A stretch of DNA of 19,254 bases from an uncultured Bacteroidales bacterium (GCA_900321775.1 ONXE01000016.1:1-19254), one strand, 5' to 3'; counted from the stretch's first letter, positions 1 to 7,261 are shown. Numbers and translations: made by a program. Notes: generated by a model from the letters alone, not told the origin.

Positions 1-19
1 TGTCGATAAGAGTAGTCAT
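1..19 (-). CDS. Start of a divergent gene, cut by the window edge (MTTLID...)
   Basis: The reverse complement of bases 1-19 begins ATG and reads M-T-T-L-I-D before running off the window. Only six codons are visible, so no function can be given. It is called because a good minus-strand promoter sits just upstream (-7 box at 34-41) and would start transcription about 8-10 nt before this ATG, giving a nearly leaderless mRNA with A-rich sequence before the start codon. Confidence 0.45.
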
Positions 20-33
20 ATTGATTTTGGGTG

Positions 34-65
34 CAAAGGTACAACTTTTTTCTGACATGCGCAAA
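34..65 (-). promoter_or_regulatory. Bacteroidota-type promoter for the divergent gene
   Basis: On the minus strand TTTG lies at 65-62 and TACCTTTG at 41-34, separated by 20 nt, matching the Bacteroidota housekeeping consensus. A TCAGA sits 10 nt downstream of the start of the TTTG, close to the TCAAA found at the same place in the three plus-strand promoters of this window. Confidence 0.6.
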
Positions 66-84
66 TAAAAAGATTATTTTTTAC

Positions 85-133
85 ATTTTGTTTGCAAAAT
101 ATTTGGTCATATCAAATCTTTTTTATAACTTTG
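85..133 (+). promoter_or_regulatory. Promoter of the type I restriction-modification operon
   Basis: The -33 box TTTG is at 102-105 and the -7 box TAACTTTG at 126-133, with 20 nt between them. Immediately upstream is a dyad, ATTTTG (85-90) and CAAAAT (95-100). TCAAA lies at 112-116. Transcription should start near 140, leaving a leader of about 150 nt before hsdM. The two other strong plus-strand promoters in the window have the same parts at the same spacings. Confidence 0.75.
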
Positions 134-173
134 CAGACGGAAATGTTTTTGCGACAAGACACCACCACCGCTT

Positions 174-275
174 ATGGCTGATACTGAAAAATTATATTCG
201 ACTGAATTAGTCTCCGCAGATCTTCTTAATGACTTGCGGAGACTCATCGATACAAGTATTATAAAGGCAAATTAG
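174..275 (+). CDS. 33-residue small ORF in the hsdM leader
   Basis: ATG at 174 opens a frame reading M-A-D-T-E-K-L-Y-S-T-E-L-V-S, then an amphipathic stretch ADLLNDLRRLIDTSIIKAN, ending at TAG 273-275. It finishes 15 nt before the hsdM start and lies inside the predicted transcript. It could be a leader peptide, or a relic of a longer gene: the LLNDLRRLID stretch loosely recalls the N-terminus of DUF1016/YhcG-like nucleases often found in restriction loci. That resemblance is an impression only. The 10-bp hairpin at 209-244 lies within it. It may also be a chance ORF. Confidence 0.35.
   Translation: MADTEKLYSTELVSADLLNDLRRLIDTSIIKAN
209..244 (+). promoter_or_regulatory. 10-bp stem-loop in the hsdM leader
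   Basis: AGTCTCCGCA (209-218) is the exact reverse complement of TGCGGAGACT (235-244), with a 16-nt loop. There is no T-run after it, so it is not a simple terminator. At the DNA level it could be an operator; in RNA it could slow or expose translation of the leader ORF or hsdM. Confidence 0.5.
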
Positions 276-290
276 TAGAAAAATAGATAT

Positions 291-1850
291 ATGGCTACAT
301 CGACACAACAGAAGCAGGAGTTATTCAAGAGTATCTGGGCGATTGCGAATGAATTGCGCGGGTCGGTAGATGGTTGGGACTTCAAGCAATACGTGCTTGG
401 AATGCTCTTCTATCGTTATATCTCGGAGAATATCACCAACTACATCAATAGTGAGCAACGCAAAGCCGGCTATCCCAATTTTGATTATGCAGCATTTGAT
501 GATGCGCAAGCGGAAGGAGCACGGGCGACTATTGTGGCTGAAAAAGGTTTCTTCATCCTTCCTTCACAACTTTTCTGCAACGTTCGTAAGCGTGCAAGCC
601 ATGATGACAATCTGAACATGACGTTGGCCGCAGCCTTCAAGTCCATTGAAGCCTCGGCTATAGGCACTGATAGTGAGGATGATATGCGAGGGCTGTTTGA
701 TGACCTCGATGTCAATTCTTCCAAACTGGGCTCCTCTGTCGATAAGCGCAACGAACGTCTCGTGCGCATTCTGGATGCAGTTGGTGACATGGATCTGGAA
801 GGACCTCAGGGCAATAAGATTGACGCTTTTGGTGATGCGTACGAGTTCCTGATGAAGATGTACGCAGGCAATGCAGGCAAGTCCGGAGGTGAGTTTTTCA
901 CACCTCAGGAAGTGAGCGAGTTGCTTGCCCGCATCGCTACGCATAACAAGACCAAAGTGCGCAAAGTCTATGATCCCGCATGTGGCTCGGGTTCGCTGTT
1001 GATGCAAGTAGCCAAAGTTATCGGTAAAGAGAACGTTCAGCAAGGTTTCTTCGGTCAGGAAATCAATCAGACCACATACAACCTCTGCCGCATCAACATG
1101 TTCCTCCACGATATCAACTATAACCATTTCGATATCGCACTTGGAGACACATTGTTAGAGCCGAGTACTAAACATATGGAAGACGATCAGCCATTTGATG
1201 TCATTGTCAGCAATCCGCCTTATTCCATCAAATGGAAAGGAGATGATAGTCCCGTACTGATCAACGACCGTCGATTTGCTCCAGCCGGAGTTCTTGCACC
1301 TAAGAGCAAAGCCGATTTGGCTTTCACGATGCACATGCTCTCTTGGCTTGCCCCAGATGGCGCTGCTGCTATTGTCGAGTTCCCTGGAGTTCTGTATCGC
1401 GGAGGGGCAGAGCAGAAGATACGTCAGTACCTCATCGACAACAACTATGTGGATACGGTTATCCAGTTGCCGCAGAACCTATTCTTTGGCGTCAGCATTG
1501 CGACATGTATTATTGTCATTCGCAAGAATAAGACCGATAACCAAGTGCTGTTCATTGATGCATCCAACGAGTTCGTACACGAGGGAAACAAGAACAAACT
1601 ATCGGAAGAGAATATCCAGCACATCTTAAGCCTCTATGTCAAGCGTGAGAATGTACAACATCTGGCCTCGTTGATAAACAACACGGCTATTGCAGAAAAT
1701 AGTTACAATATCTCTGTCAATAGTTATGTAGAGCAGGAGGACACGCGCGAGGAAATCGACATCGACCAACTCAATGCTCAAATAGCCGAGATTGTAGCCC
1801 GCGAGAACGAACTGCGCCAGCAGATAGACGAACTGATTGCCAACCTCTAA
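291..1850 (+). CDS. hsdM: Type I restriction-modification DNA methyltransferase subunit (M)
   Basis: This is the modification subunit of a type I system. Two copies join one HsdS to form the N6-adenine methyltransferase that protects the host's target sites. Residues 1-160 form the helical HsdM N-terminal domain (ELRGSVDGWDFKQYVLGMLF). The N6-methylase domain follows, with FTPQEV near 203, the S-adenosylmethionine motif DPACGSGSLL at 228-237 and the catalytic NPPY at 308-311. The last 35 residues are charged and coiled-coil-like, as expected for contact with HsdS. At 519 residues it has the usual length and all key motifs, so it should be active. The ATG at 291 follows an A-rich leader (agaaaaatagatat), typical of Bacteroidota. 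It is the first large gene of the operon, 33 nt before hsdS. Confidence 0.96.
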   Translation: MATSTQQKQELFKSIWAIANELRGSVDGWDFKQYVLGMLFYRYISENITNYINSEQRKAGYPNFDYAAFDDAQAEGARATIVAEKGFFILPSQLFCNVRKRASHDDNLNMTLAAAFKSIEASAIGTDSEDDMRGLFDDLDVNSSKLGSSVDKRNERLVRILDAVGDMDLEGPQGNKIDAFGDAYEFLMKMYAGNAGKSGGEFFTPQEVSELLARIATHNKTKVRKVYDPACGSGSLLMQVAKVIGKENVQQGFFGQEINQTTYNLCRINMFLHDINYNHFDIALGDTLLEPSTKHMEDDQPFDVIVSNPPYSIKWKGDDSPVLINDRRFAPAGVLAPKSKADLAFTMHMLSWLAPDGAAAIVEFPGVLYRGGAEQKIRQYLIDNNYVDTVIQLPQNLFFGVSIATCIIVIRKNKTDNQVLFIDASNEFVHEGNKNKLSEENIQHILSLYVKRENVQHLASLINNTAIAENSYNISVNSYVEQEDTREEIDIDQLNAQIAEIVARENELRQQIDELIANL

Positions 1851-1883
1851 ACTCCCCTAAGAACCCTAAAAAACCGAGCAACA

Positions 1884-2393
1884 ATGACTAACATCGAGCA
1901 ACTCATACAAACCCTCTGCCCCAACGGAGTACCCTGGAAAACCATCCGGGAAACGGTTGGCGTCAATAGAGGACGACGATTGACAAAAAGTCAATTATGC
2001 GAAGAAGGGGAATACAAAGTATACCATGGCAGCAAAGACACTCCTTTAGGCAATTATACCGAAAGCAATGCTCCTGGGGACACAATTATCATAGTAAACA
2101 CAGGGGGTATTGGTGGGGTCAAATATCTGGATAAAGATTTTTGGTGTTCCGATGGCAGCTTTTGGTTAGGACATTCTGATTTAATCAATAATAAATTCCT
2201 GTATTATTACCTATCACGTTATGAGGACTACTTTGAGTCTCAGAAAAGGGTCGGAGGTGTTCCTACGATTGATAGGAATATCGTAGAATCATTCTTCATT
2301 CCCCTCCCACCCCTTGAGATTCAGAACCGAATAGTGGAGATTCTTGACCGGTTTTCAGCGTTGGCAGCGGAGCTGCAAGCGGAGCTGCAATGA
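1884..2393 (+). CDS. hsdS: Type I specificity subunit, N-terminal half (hsdS broken by frameshift)
   Basis: HsdS recognises the two halves of the DNA target. This frame holds the N-terminal segment (IEQLIQTLCPNGVPWKTI), the first target-recognition domain (about residues 10-145) and the start of the central helix (PLPPLEIQNRIVEILDRFSAL). It ends abruptly after two AELQ repeats at TGA 2391-2393. A complete HsdS would continue through a conserved RKxQYEYYRxxLL-type spacer and a second recognition domain. Here the spacer (roughly 20 residues, by comparison with the intact C-terminal copy) is missing, and the second half is in the +1 frame. At 169 residues this is about half length. Half-size HsdS proteins can dimerise in some engineered and natural systems, so residual activity is possible. 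The recognition-domain DNA is more AT-rich than hsdM, as is common for swapped domains. Confidence 0.85.
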   Translation: MTNIEQLIQTLCPNGVPWKTIRETVGVNRGRRLTKSQLCEEGEYKVYHGSKDTPLGNYTESNAPGDTIIIVNTGGIGGVKYLDKDFWCSDGSFWLGHSDLINNKFLYYYLSRYEDYFESQKRVGGVPTIDRNIVESFFIPLPPLEIQNRIVEILDRFSALAAELQAELQ

Positions 2394-3009
2394 TGCAACC
2401 AGCTCATCCTGGCAATGGAAAACGCTGGGGGAGATAGGGACGATGATTAAAGGTTCCGGAATACAGAAAAGCAATTTTGTAGAAGAAGGTTGTCCTTGTA
2501 TTCATTATGGTCAAGTTCACACCTATTATGGAACGTTCACCTACAAAACGAAATCTTTCATATCGGAAGCACTCTATACTAAATGTAAGAAAGCAAAAAC
2601 AGGAGATTTAGTAATAGCCACCACAAGTGAAGACGTAGAGGCCTGTTGTAAGGCCACTGCATGGCTAGGCGCAGATGATGTTGCAGTAAGCGGAGATGCT
2701 CATATTTTCCGCCATAATCAGAATCCTAAATACATCGCATACCTTTTCCAGACAGAAATGTTTGCCCAGCAAAAGCGGAAATGCGCAACAGGAGCGAAGG
2801 TGACAAGAGTGCATGGTGATGATATGCTAAAGTTCCGTTTCCCCCTCCCATCCCTTCCCGAGCAAGCTCGGATTGTGGCTATATTGGACAAGTTCGAAGC
2901 CTTGACCACCAGCCTCTCGGATGGCATTCCTGCCGAGCAAATCGCTCAACAGCGCAGATACGAGTATTATCGGGATAAGTTGCTGAGTTTTCCGGGTAAG
3001 CCGGAATAA
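2344..3009 (+). CDS. hsdS: Type I specificity subunit, C-terminal half (hsdS fragment in the +1 frame)
   Basis: This frame carries the second target-recognition domain, starting SSWQWKTLGEIGTMIKGSG (about 2404-2460). It then has the C-terminal conserved helix: PLPSLPEQARIVAILDKFEA, a variable stretch, and RRYEYYRDKLLSF. The sequence is collinear with the first half, but one nucleotide must be skipped between about 2380 and 2415 to join them. No convincing start exists: TTG 2344 would translate antigenic-looking nonsense from the other frame's repeat, and ATG 2443 begins inside the recognition domain (though GGGGGAGATAGGGACG precedes it). The most likely reading is a remnant of one hsdS gene after an out-of-frame deletion. 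A half-subunit started at 2443 is a weaker alternative. The last codons (PGKPE) already belong to the downstream 9-nt repeat array. Confidence 0.75.
   Translation: MTGFQRWQRSCKRSCNDATSSSWQWKTLGEIGTMIKGSGIQKSNFVEEGCPCIHYGQVHTYYGTFTYKTKSFISEALYTKCKKAKTGDLVIATTSEDVEACCKATAWLGADDVAVSGDAHIFRHNQNPKYIAYLFQTEMFAQQKRKCATGAKVTRVHGDDMLKFRFPLPSLPEQARIVAILDKFEALTTSLSDGIPAEQIAQQRRYEYYRDKLLSFPGKPE
2367..2390 (+). repeat. 12-bp tandem repeat, two copies, coding AELQ-AELQ in hsdS
   Basis: GCGGAGCTGCAA occurs at 2367-2378 and again at 2379-2390 without a gap. It sits where EcoR124-family HsdS proteins carry their TAEL repeats, whose copy number (two or three) sets the spacing between the two half-sites. The frame is lost directly after the second copy. 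Confidence 0.85.
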
Positions 3010-3099
3010 ACGGAGAGACCGGAGAATCCGGAGATGCCGGAGATGCCGGAGGTGCCGGAGATACCGGAAAAACCGGAAAAACCGGATAATCTGGACCAA
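2992..3099 (+). repeat. 9-nt tandem array (CCGGAnnnn), from the hsdS end into the intergenic gap
   Basis: From 2992 to 3090 there are eleven consecutive units of exactly 9 nt, most of the form CCGGA plus four variable bases (CCGGAGATG, CCGGAGGTG, CCGGAGATA, CCGGAAAAA and so on); a decayed unit, CTGGACCAA, ends at 3099. The first two units encode the last residues and stop codon of hsdS; the rest are untranslated in the operon's reading frames. A second array of the same unit lies at 3816-3878. Confidence 0.9.
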
Positions 3100-3102
3100 C
3101 CC

Positions 3103-3126
3103 AACAACCAAACAACCAAACAACCA
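3103..3126 (+). repeat. 8-nt tandem repeat AACAACCA, three copies, in the leader of the four-helix gene
   Basis: AACAACCA is repeated perfectly at 3103-3110, 3111-3118 and 3119-3126, followed by another A/C-rich stretch up to the ATG at 3146. Nearly G-free, it should stay unstructured in mRNA and probably serves as the A-rich ribosome-landing region usual in Bacteroidota. Confidence 0.8.
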
Positions 3127-3145
3127 AAACAAAACGACACGACAT

Positions 3146-3886
3146 ATGGTAGACCCAAAGAACGTAAAGTTAGAGCATCATGCGGATGGTACCCCAAGCA
3201 TCCTGCGCAAGGCTGTTGTGTTCAAAGAACTCAACTTCTACAAGCGTAGCGATATCCTCTATCAGTTGACTGTGGCCTTCTGCCGCAGGTTCTTGCCCAA
3301 GTATGGCGACCGTACTGTGGACCAGATGGTTCAGGCGGCGCGCTCAACCAAGCAGAACATCACTGAGGGAAGTAGTGATGGTCAAACCTCTGTAGAAACG
3401 GAGATCAAGCTCTTGGGCATCGCCAAAGGTAGCAATCAAGAGTTGCTGGAGGACTACCACGACTACATGAAATCGCATGGCATAGAGGAATGGTGGGGCA
3501 AGAATCCGCGTGCGGACAGAATGCATGAGTTTTGCCGTACCCATACGGCGGTAGAAGATTTCTCCCCGTATTTCGAGCGCTGGACTCCTGAGGAATTCGC
3601 CAATTGTGCCATTTGTCTATGCCATATGGTTGATCGCGGGCTCACAACCTATATAGCCCAGCGCGACCGCGAGTTCGTGGAACAAGGGGGCATCCGTGAG
3701 CGGATGACCGCAGCGCGGATGGGCTACCGTAATGACAGCAAAGCAGAGATAGAGCGCCTTCGCGCCGAACTCGCCGAGGCCCGAGCCGAGATAGCGCGCC
3801 TCCGCGCGGAAATAACCGGAAAGGCCGGAAAATCCGGAGAGACCGGAATAACCGGAGGGACCGGAAATACCGGAAAAAACCAATAG
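3146..3886 (+). CDS. Four-helix-bundle suffix-domain protein with coiled coil and collagen-like tail
   Basis: The N-terminal 100 residues match the four-helix-bundle family related to 23S rRNA intervening-sequence proteins and to Avd of diversity-generating retroelements (FYKRSDILYQLTVAF, then MVQAARSTKQNITEGSSDG). Residues about 100-190 (DYMKSHGIEEWWGKNPRADR, then YFERWTPEEFANCAICLCHM) fit the 'four helix bundle suffix' extension. Residues 199-222 form a short coiled coil (AEIERLRAELAEARAEIARL). The last 24 residues are a Gly-X-Y series with glycine at 225, 228, 231, 234, 237, 240 and 243, encoded by a 9-nt DNA repeat. The biochemical role of the family is not established; members bind nucleic acid or partners as oligomers. 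It lies in the operon between hsdS and hsdR, three bases before hsdR, which implies co-expression and possibly a link to the restriction complex. No reverse transcriptase or variable repeat is present. Confidence 0.88.
   Translation: MVDPKNVKLEHHADGTPSILRKAVVFKELNFYKRSDILYQLTVAFCRRFLPKYGDRTVDQMVQAARSTKQNITEGSSDGQTSVETEIKLLGIAKGSNQELLEDYHDYMKSHGIEEWWGKNPRADRMHEFCRTHTAVEDFSPYFERWTPEEFANCAICLCHMVDRGLTTYIAQRDREFVEQGGIRERMTAARMGYRNDSKAEIERLRAELAEARAEIARLRAEITGKAGKSGETGITGGTGNTGKNQ
3816..3878 (+). repeat. 9-nt tandem array (CCGGAnnnn), seven units, translated as Gly-X-Y
   Basis: Seven exact 9-nt units run from 3816 to 3878 (CCGGAAAGG, CCGGAAAAT, CCGGAGAGA, CCGGAATAA, CCGGAGGGA, CCGGAAATA, CCGGAAAAA). 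In the frame of the four-helix gene each unit gives one Gly-containing tripeptide, so the tail reads GKA-GKS-GET-GIT-GGT-GNT-GKN. The unit is the same as in the array at 2992-3099. Confidence 0.9.
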
Positions 3887-3889
3887 CCT

Positions 3890-6800
3890 ATGAAACTAAT
3901 CAGCGAAAACACACAATCGACTGTTGTATCGAGATACGAATACAAGCCATCCAAGCGCACCGCCTATCAGAGCGAGGCGCAGTTGGAGGATGCTCTGATA
4001 GCACAACTGCAAACACAGGGCTACGAGTATGTGGACATCCATACCAGTGCTGAACTCGAAGTTAATCTGCGTAAGCAATTGGAGCGACTGAATGCTATTA
4101 CGTTCACCGACAACGAATGGCAGGGCTTCTTCCGTGTTAAACTGGCGAACCAAAACGCATCCTTCAAGGACAAAACCATCCTTTTGCAAGATGACCGCAC
4201 GGCGCAATTGGTGCTTACGCGGGACGATAACACCTTCCAGAATATCAAACTTATCGACAAGAAGCATATCCACGAGAATCATCTGCAAGTTATTCATCAA
4301 TACAGGGCAGAAGATGGGAAGCGCAAATGTCGCTATGATGTAACTATTTTGGTTAATGGCTTGCCGTTGGTACATATCGAGCTCAAACGCAGAGGTGTGG
4401 CTATTATGGAGGCTTTCAACCAAATCAACCGCTACCATCGTGACGCTTTCGGAACAGATAACGGTCTATTTGATTACGTGCAGATCTTCGTCATCTCCAA
4501 TGGCACGGAAACAAAATACTATTCCAATACAACCAGCCGCGGTGCGTTTACGGAACTAAATCGCAAGAAGCCCCAAGACCAACGCTTGGATGATGAGGGA
4601 ACGAAAACATGTGATTCGTTCGAGTTCACATCCTATTGGGCGGATAGAGAAAACAATCCGATACGCGAACTTACGGACTTTACAGCAACCTTCTTTGCGC
4701 GTCACACATTGCTCAACATCCTCACGCGCTACTGTGTGTTCACGGCGGACCAGAAGATGCTGGTAATGCGCCCATACCAGATTGCAGCAACAGAAGCCAT
4801 CTTGCAGAAGATACTCATCTCAACCAACAAACGGACCTATGGTTCAATCAATGCCGGTGGGTTCATATGGCATACGACAGGTTCGGGCAAAACACTCACT
4901 TCCTTCAAGACTGCACAACTATGTACGCAACTGGACTACGTAGATAAAGTGCTGTTTGTTGTGGACCGAAAAGACCTCGATTATCAGACTATTAGGGAGT
5001 ACGAGAAATTCAAGAAAGGGTGCGTAAGTCACAATAAATCGACATCGGTGTTGCACGCGCAATTGTCAAACGCCAAAGATCGTATCATCATCACCACGAT
5101 ACAGAAACTCAACCAGTTCTGTAAATCCGAGCAGACGCATCCCATTTATGGGCAACACGTCGTAATCATCTTCGACGAGTGTCATCGTTCGCAATTCGGT
5201 GATATGCACAGAATTATCGTTAAGCGTTTCAAGAAATATCACATATTTGGTTTTACGGGCACTCCTATCTTTGCGGATAATGCACAAAACGAATTACTTA
5301 CAACAGCACAAGTGTTTGGCGGAGAACAGGATGAACATGGGCGTCCTGTAATGCCGTTGCACACCTATACGGTCATCAATGCTATTGCCGACGAAAACGT
5401 GTTACCGTTTAAGGTTGAGTATATCAAGACAGTAGGACTCAAATCCGGCATCAGCGAGGAAGAAGTGAAAGACATCGACCGCGATCGCGCTTTGCTTGCG
5501 CCCGAACGCATTCACAACATCGTAGAGTATATCCTCCAACATTTCGACCAGAAGACATACCGTAATCGCTCTTACAAACTGGAAGACAAGCGTGTCACGG
5601 GTTTCAACTCGATATTTGCTACAGCTTCAATCGAGGCAGCCAAACTCTACTACACCGAATTTCAGCGCCAACAAGATTTCTTTCCTGAGGAGCAACGCCT
5701 GAAGGTCGCACTTATCTACAGTTACGGACAGAATGAGGAAATCAACGGAATCTTGGACGAAGAGAACAATGATAGTGCAGCGCAGTTAGATCAATCGTCG
5801 CGCGACTTCTTGGAGGCGGCAATTGCTGATTACAACCAAATATTCAGTTGTAATTACGACACTTCCACAGATCAGTTCGGCAACTACTACAAGGATGTAT
5901 CCAATCGGATGAAAAACCGTGAATTGGATATTTTGATTGTGGTGAACATGTTCCTTACGGGCTTCGACGCAACCACACTCAACACCCTTTGGGTGGATAA
6001 GAATTTGCGCCAGCATGGATTGATGCAAGCCTACAGTCGAACCAATCGTATTCTGAACAGCATCAAGAAATTCGGTAATATAGTCTGCTTTCGTAATCTG
6101 GAGCAAGAAACCAACGATGCAATCACACTCTTCGGCGACAAGAATGCCTGCAATATAGTGCTGCTCAAATCGTATGACCAATATGTCAACGGCTACACCG
6201 ACGAGAATGGTAAGAAACACGTCGGCTTTGCAAAGATTGTCGCTGCGCTCAAAGAGATGTTCCCCGACCCCGCTCACAACGTAATTGTAGGTGAGGAGAA
6301 GGAGAAAGAGTTTATACGGTTGTTTGGATCGTTCTTGCGCATGGATAACCTGCTGACCACTTTCGATCGCTACGAGACAGAAAAGGAGAACTTTATATCC
6401 GATGCAGACATACAGGACTACAAGTCTATATATCTCGATTTGAGTGAGAAATATCGACATCCTTCAGAAGGCGAAATGGTCGATATTAACGATGACCTCA
6501 TCTTTGAGCTTGAACTCATCAAACAAGTGGATATCAATATCGACTATATTCTGGCTCTCATCGCCAAGAAATACGGAAAAGACAAGGTAAAAGAGGGCCC
6601 GACCCTCGAAGAACTTTTGTCCAAGGCTATTGGCTCCAGCCCCACATTGCGTAACAAACGAGAGCTGATTGAGGCATTTGTCAAACGCTACTCGCCCGAT
6701 AAGGAAATTGGTAAGCAGTGGATGGCATACGTACACGAACAAGCACAAAAACAACTGGACGAAATCATCGTATCTGAGAACCTCAAACGTGAGCAGACGA

Positions 6801-6994
6801 TTGCTTTTGTTCGCAAGGCATTCCAGACAGGAGAAGTGGAAACACAAGGTACAGCAATTATAGAATGCCTTCCTTCGCTTCCGTTGTTCAACTTGGGCGG
6901 AGCAAAGGCTGACCGTTCTGTCGTCAAGCAACGTGTTCTCGACAAACTTTGTGCCTATTTCGACCGATTCTACGATATATATGAGTTTGAATAA
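3890..6994 (+). CDS. hsdR: Type I restriction endonuclease subunit (R), EcoR124-like
   Basis: This is the ATP-driven translocase and nuclease of the type I complex; it cuts unmodified DNA away from the target. The N-terminal nuclease domain shows the PD-(D/E)xK pattern with D150 and E164-L-K166 (CRYDVTILVN, then VHIELKRRG). The SF2 motor has Walker A HTTGSGKT at 328-335, DECH at 429-432, motif III TGTP at 456-459, and motif VI QAYSRTNR at 713-720. Between the last two is NMFLTGFDATTLNTLWVDK, typical of the family. The C-terminal 250 residues are the helical domain that docks on the methylase core. At 1034 residues it is full length with no broken motif. ATG 3890 follows the upstream stop by 3 nt, so translation is probably coupled. 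With hsdS broken, cutting may be off or of altered specificity. Confidence 0.96.
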   Translation: MKLISENTQSTVVSRYEYKPSKRTAYQSEAQLEDALIAQLQTQGYEYVDIHTSAELEVNLRKQLERLNAITFTDNEWQGFFRVKLANQNASFKDKTILLQDDRTAQLVLTRDDNTFQNIKLIDKKHIHENHLQVIHQYRAEDGKRKCRYDVTILVNGLPLVHIELKRRGVAIMEAFNQINRYHRDAFGTDNGLFDYVQIFVISNGTETKYYSNTTSRGAFTELNRKKPQDQRLDDEGTKTCDSFEFTSYWADRENNPIRELTDFTATFFARHTLLNILTRYCVFTADQKMLVMRPYQIAATEAILQKILISTNKRTYGSINAGGFIWHTTGSGKTLTSFKTAQLCTQLDYVDKVLFVVDRKDLDYQTIREYEKFKKGCVSHNKSTSVLHAQLSNAKDRIIITTIQKLNQFCKSEQTHPIYGQHVVIIFDECHRSQFGDMHRIIVKRFKKYHIFGFTGTPIFADNAQNELLTTAQVFGGEQDEHGRPVMPLHTYTVINAIADENVLPFKVEYIKTVGLKSGISEEEVKDIDRDRALLAPERIHNIVEYILQHFDQKTYRNRSYKLEDKRVTGFNSIFATASIEAAKLYYTEFQRQQDFFPEEQRLKVALIYSYGQNEEINGILDEENNDSAAQLDQSSRDFLEAAIADYNQIFSCNYDTSTDQFGNYYKDVSNRMKNRELDILIVVNMFLTGFDATTLNTLWVDKNLRQHGLMQAYSRTNRILNSIKKFGNIVCFRNLEQETNDAITLFGDKNACNIVLLKSYDQYVNGYTDENGKKHVGFAKIVAALKEMFPDPAHNVIVGEEKEKEFIRLFGSFLRMDNLLTTFDRYETEKENFISDADIQDYKSIYLDLSEKYRHPSEGEMVDINDDLIFELELIKQVDINIDYILALIAKKYGKDKVKEGPTLEELLSKAIGSSPTLRNKRELIEAFVKRYSPDKEIGKQWMAYVHEQAQKQLDEIIVSENLKREQTIAFVRKAFQTGEVETQGTAIIECLPSLPLFNLGGAKADRSVVKQRVLDKLCAYFDRFYDIYEFE

Positions 6995-7261
6995 TACAAG
7001 AATCAAGGCTACAGAACAAGAGTATCAACAGTAAGGTCTCTAAGGTTCTTAAGGTCTTTAAAGAATCCTTGTAATAGGACAAATGATACGCTGGGGCAAA
7101 TAACCTGTCCATAGAATACACTTTCCTAAAACGGGCACTTTGCAAGAGAATCATAGCCCCGCCCCCCTCCGTTAACGGGGACACCGCCGGTTTTTGGTGA
7201 GATTTCGGGCGGAATAGTGGCTATTTGGGCGCTTTTAGAGTTCAGATGGCGTTTTTTTTGC
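6995..7261. other. Intergenic region between hsdR and the giant secreted gene
   Basis: No convincing gene is seen on either strand. It contains a 9-nt array (7032-7067), a 10-bp perfect palindrome CCGTTAACGG (7169-7178) flanked by C- and G-runs, and a GC-rich patch at 7155-7195. I see no clean hairpin plus T-run, so where the restriction operon terminates is unclear. The region ends in the promoter of the giant gene. Confidence 0.6.
7032..7067 (+). repeat. 9-nt tandem array (TAAGGTCTT-type), four units, after hsdR
   Basis: The units TAAGGTCTC, TAAGGTTCT, TAAGGTCTT and the decayed TAAAGAATC follow each other at exactly 9 nt. The period equals that of the CCGGA arrays around the four-helix gene, but the sequence is different. 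Confidence 0.75.

Noticed and set aside
564..1127. 187-codon minus-strand frame opposite hsdM
   Set aside because: It is the antisense of the methylase core motifs, with no supporting start signals.
2390..2395. ATGATG overlapping the hsdS stop as a coupled start for the second half
   Set aside because: Both ATGs are in the wrong frame and reach a stop after about 15 codons (MMQPAHPGNGKRWGR).
2376..2415. Programmed ribosomal frameshift joining the two hsdS halves
   Set aside because: No slippery heptamer or downstream structure is evident, and the conserved central spacer is missing, so a deletion explains the sequence better.
2992..3878. CRISPR-like or diversity-generating element
   Set aside because: The repeats are 9 nt without spacers. 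There is no cas gene, no reverse transcriptase and no template/variable repeat pair, despite the Avd-like fold of the gene between them.
7155..7195. Intrinsic terminator after hsdR in the GC-rich patch
   Set aside because: CCGTTAACGG is a palindrome, but the T-run (GGTTTTTGG) is short, 12 nt away and not preceded by a matching stem.
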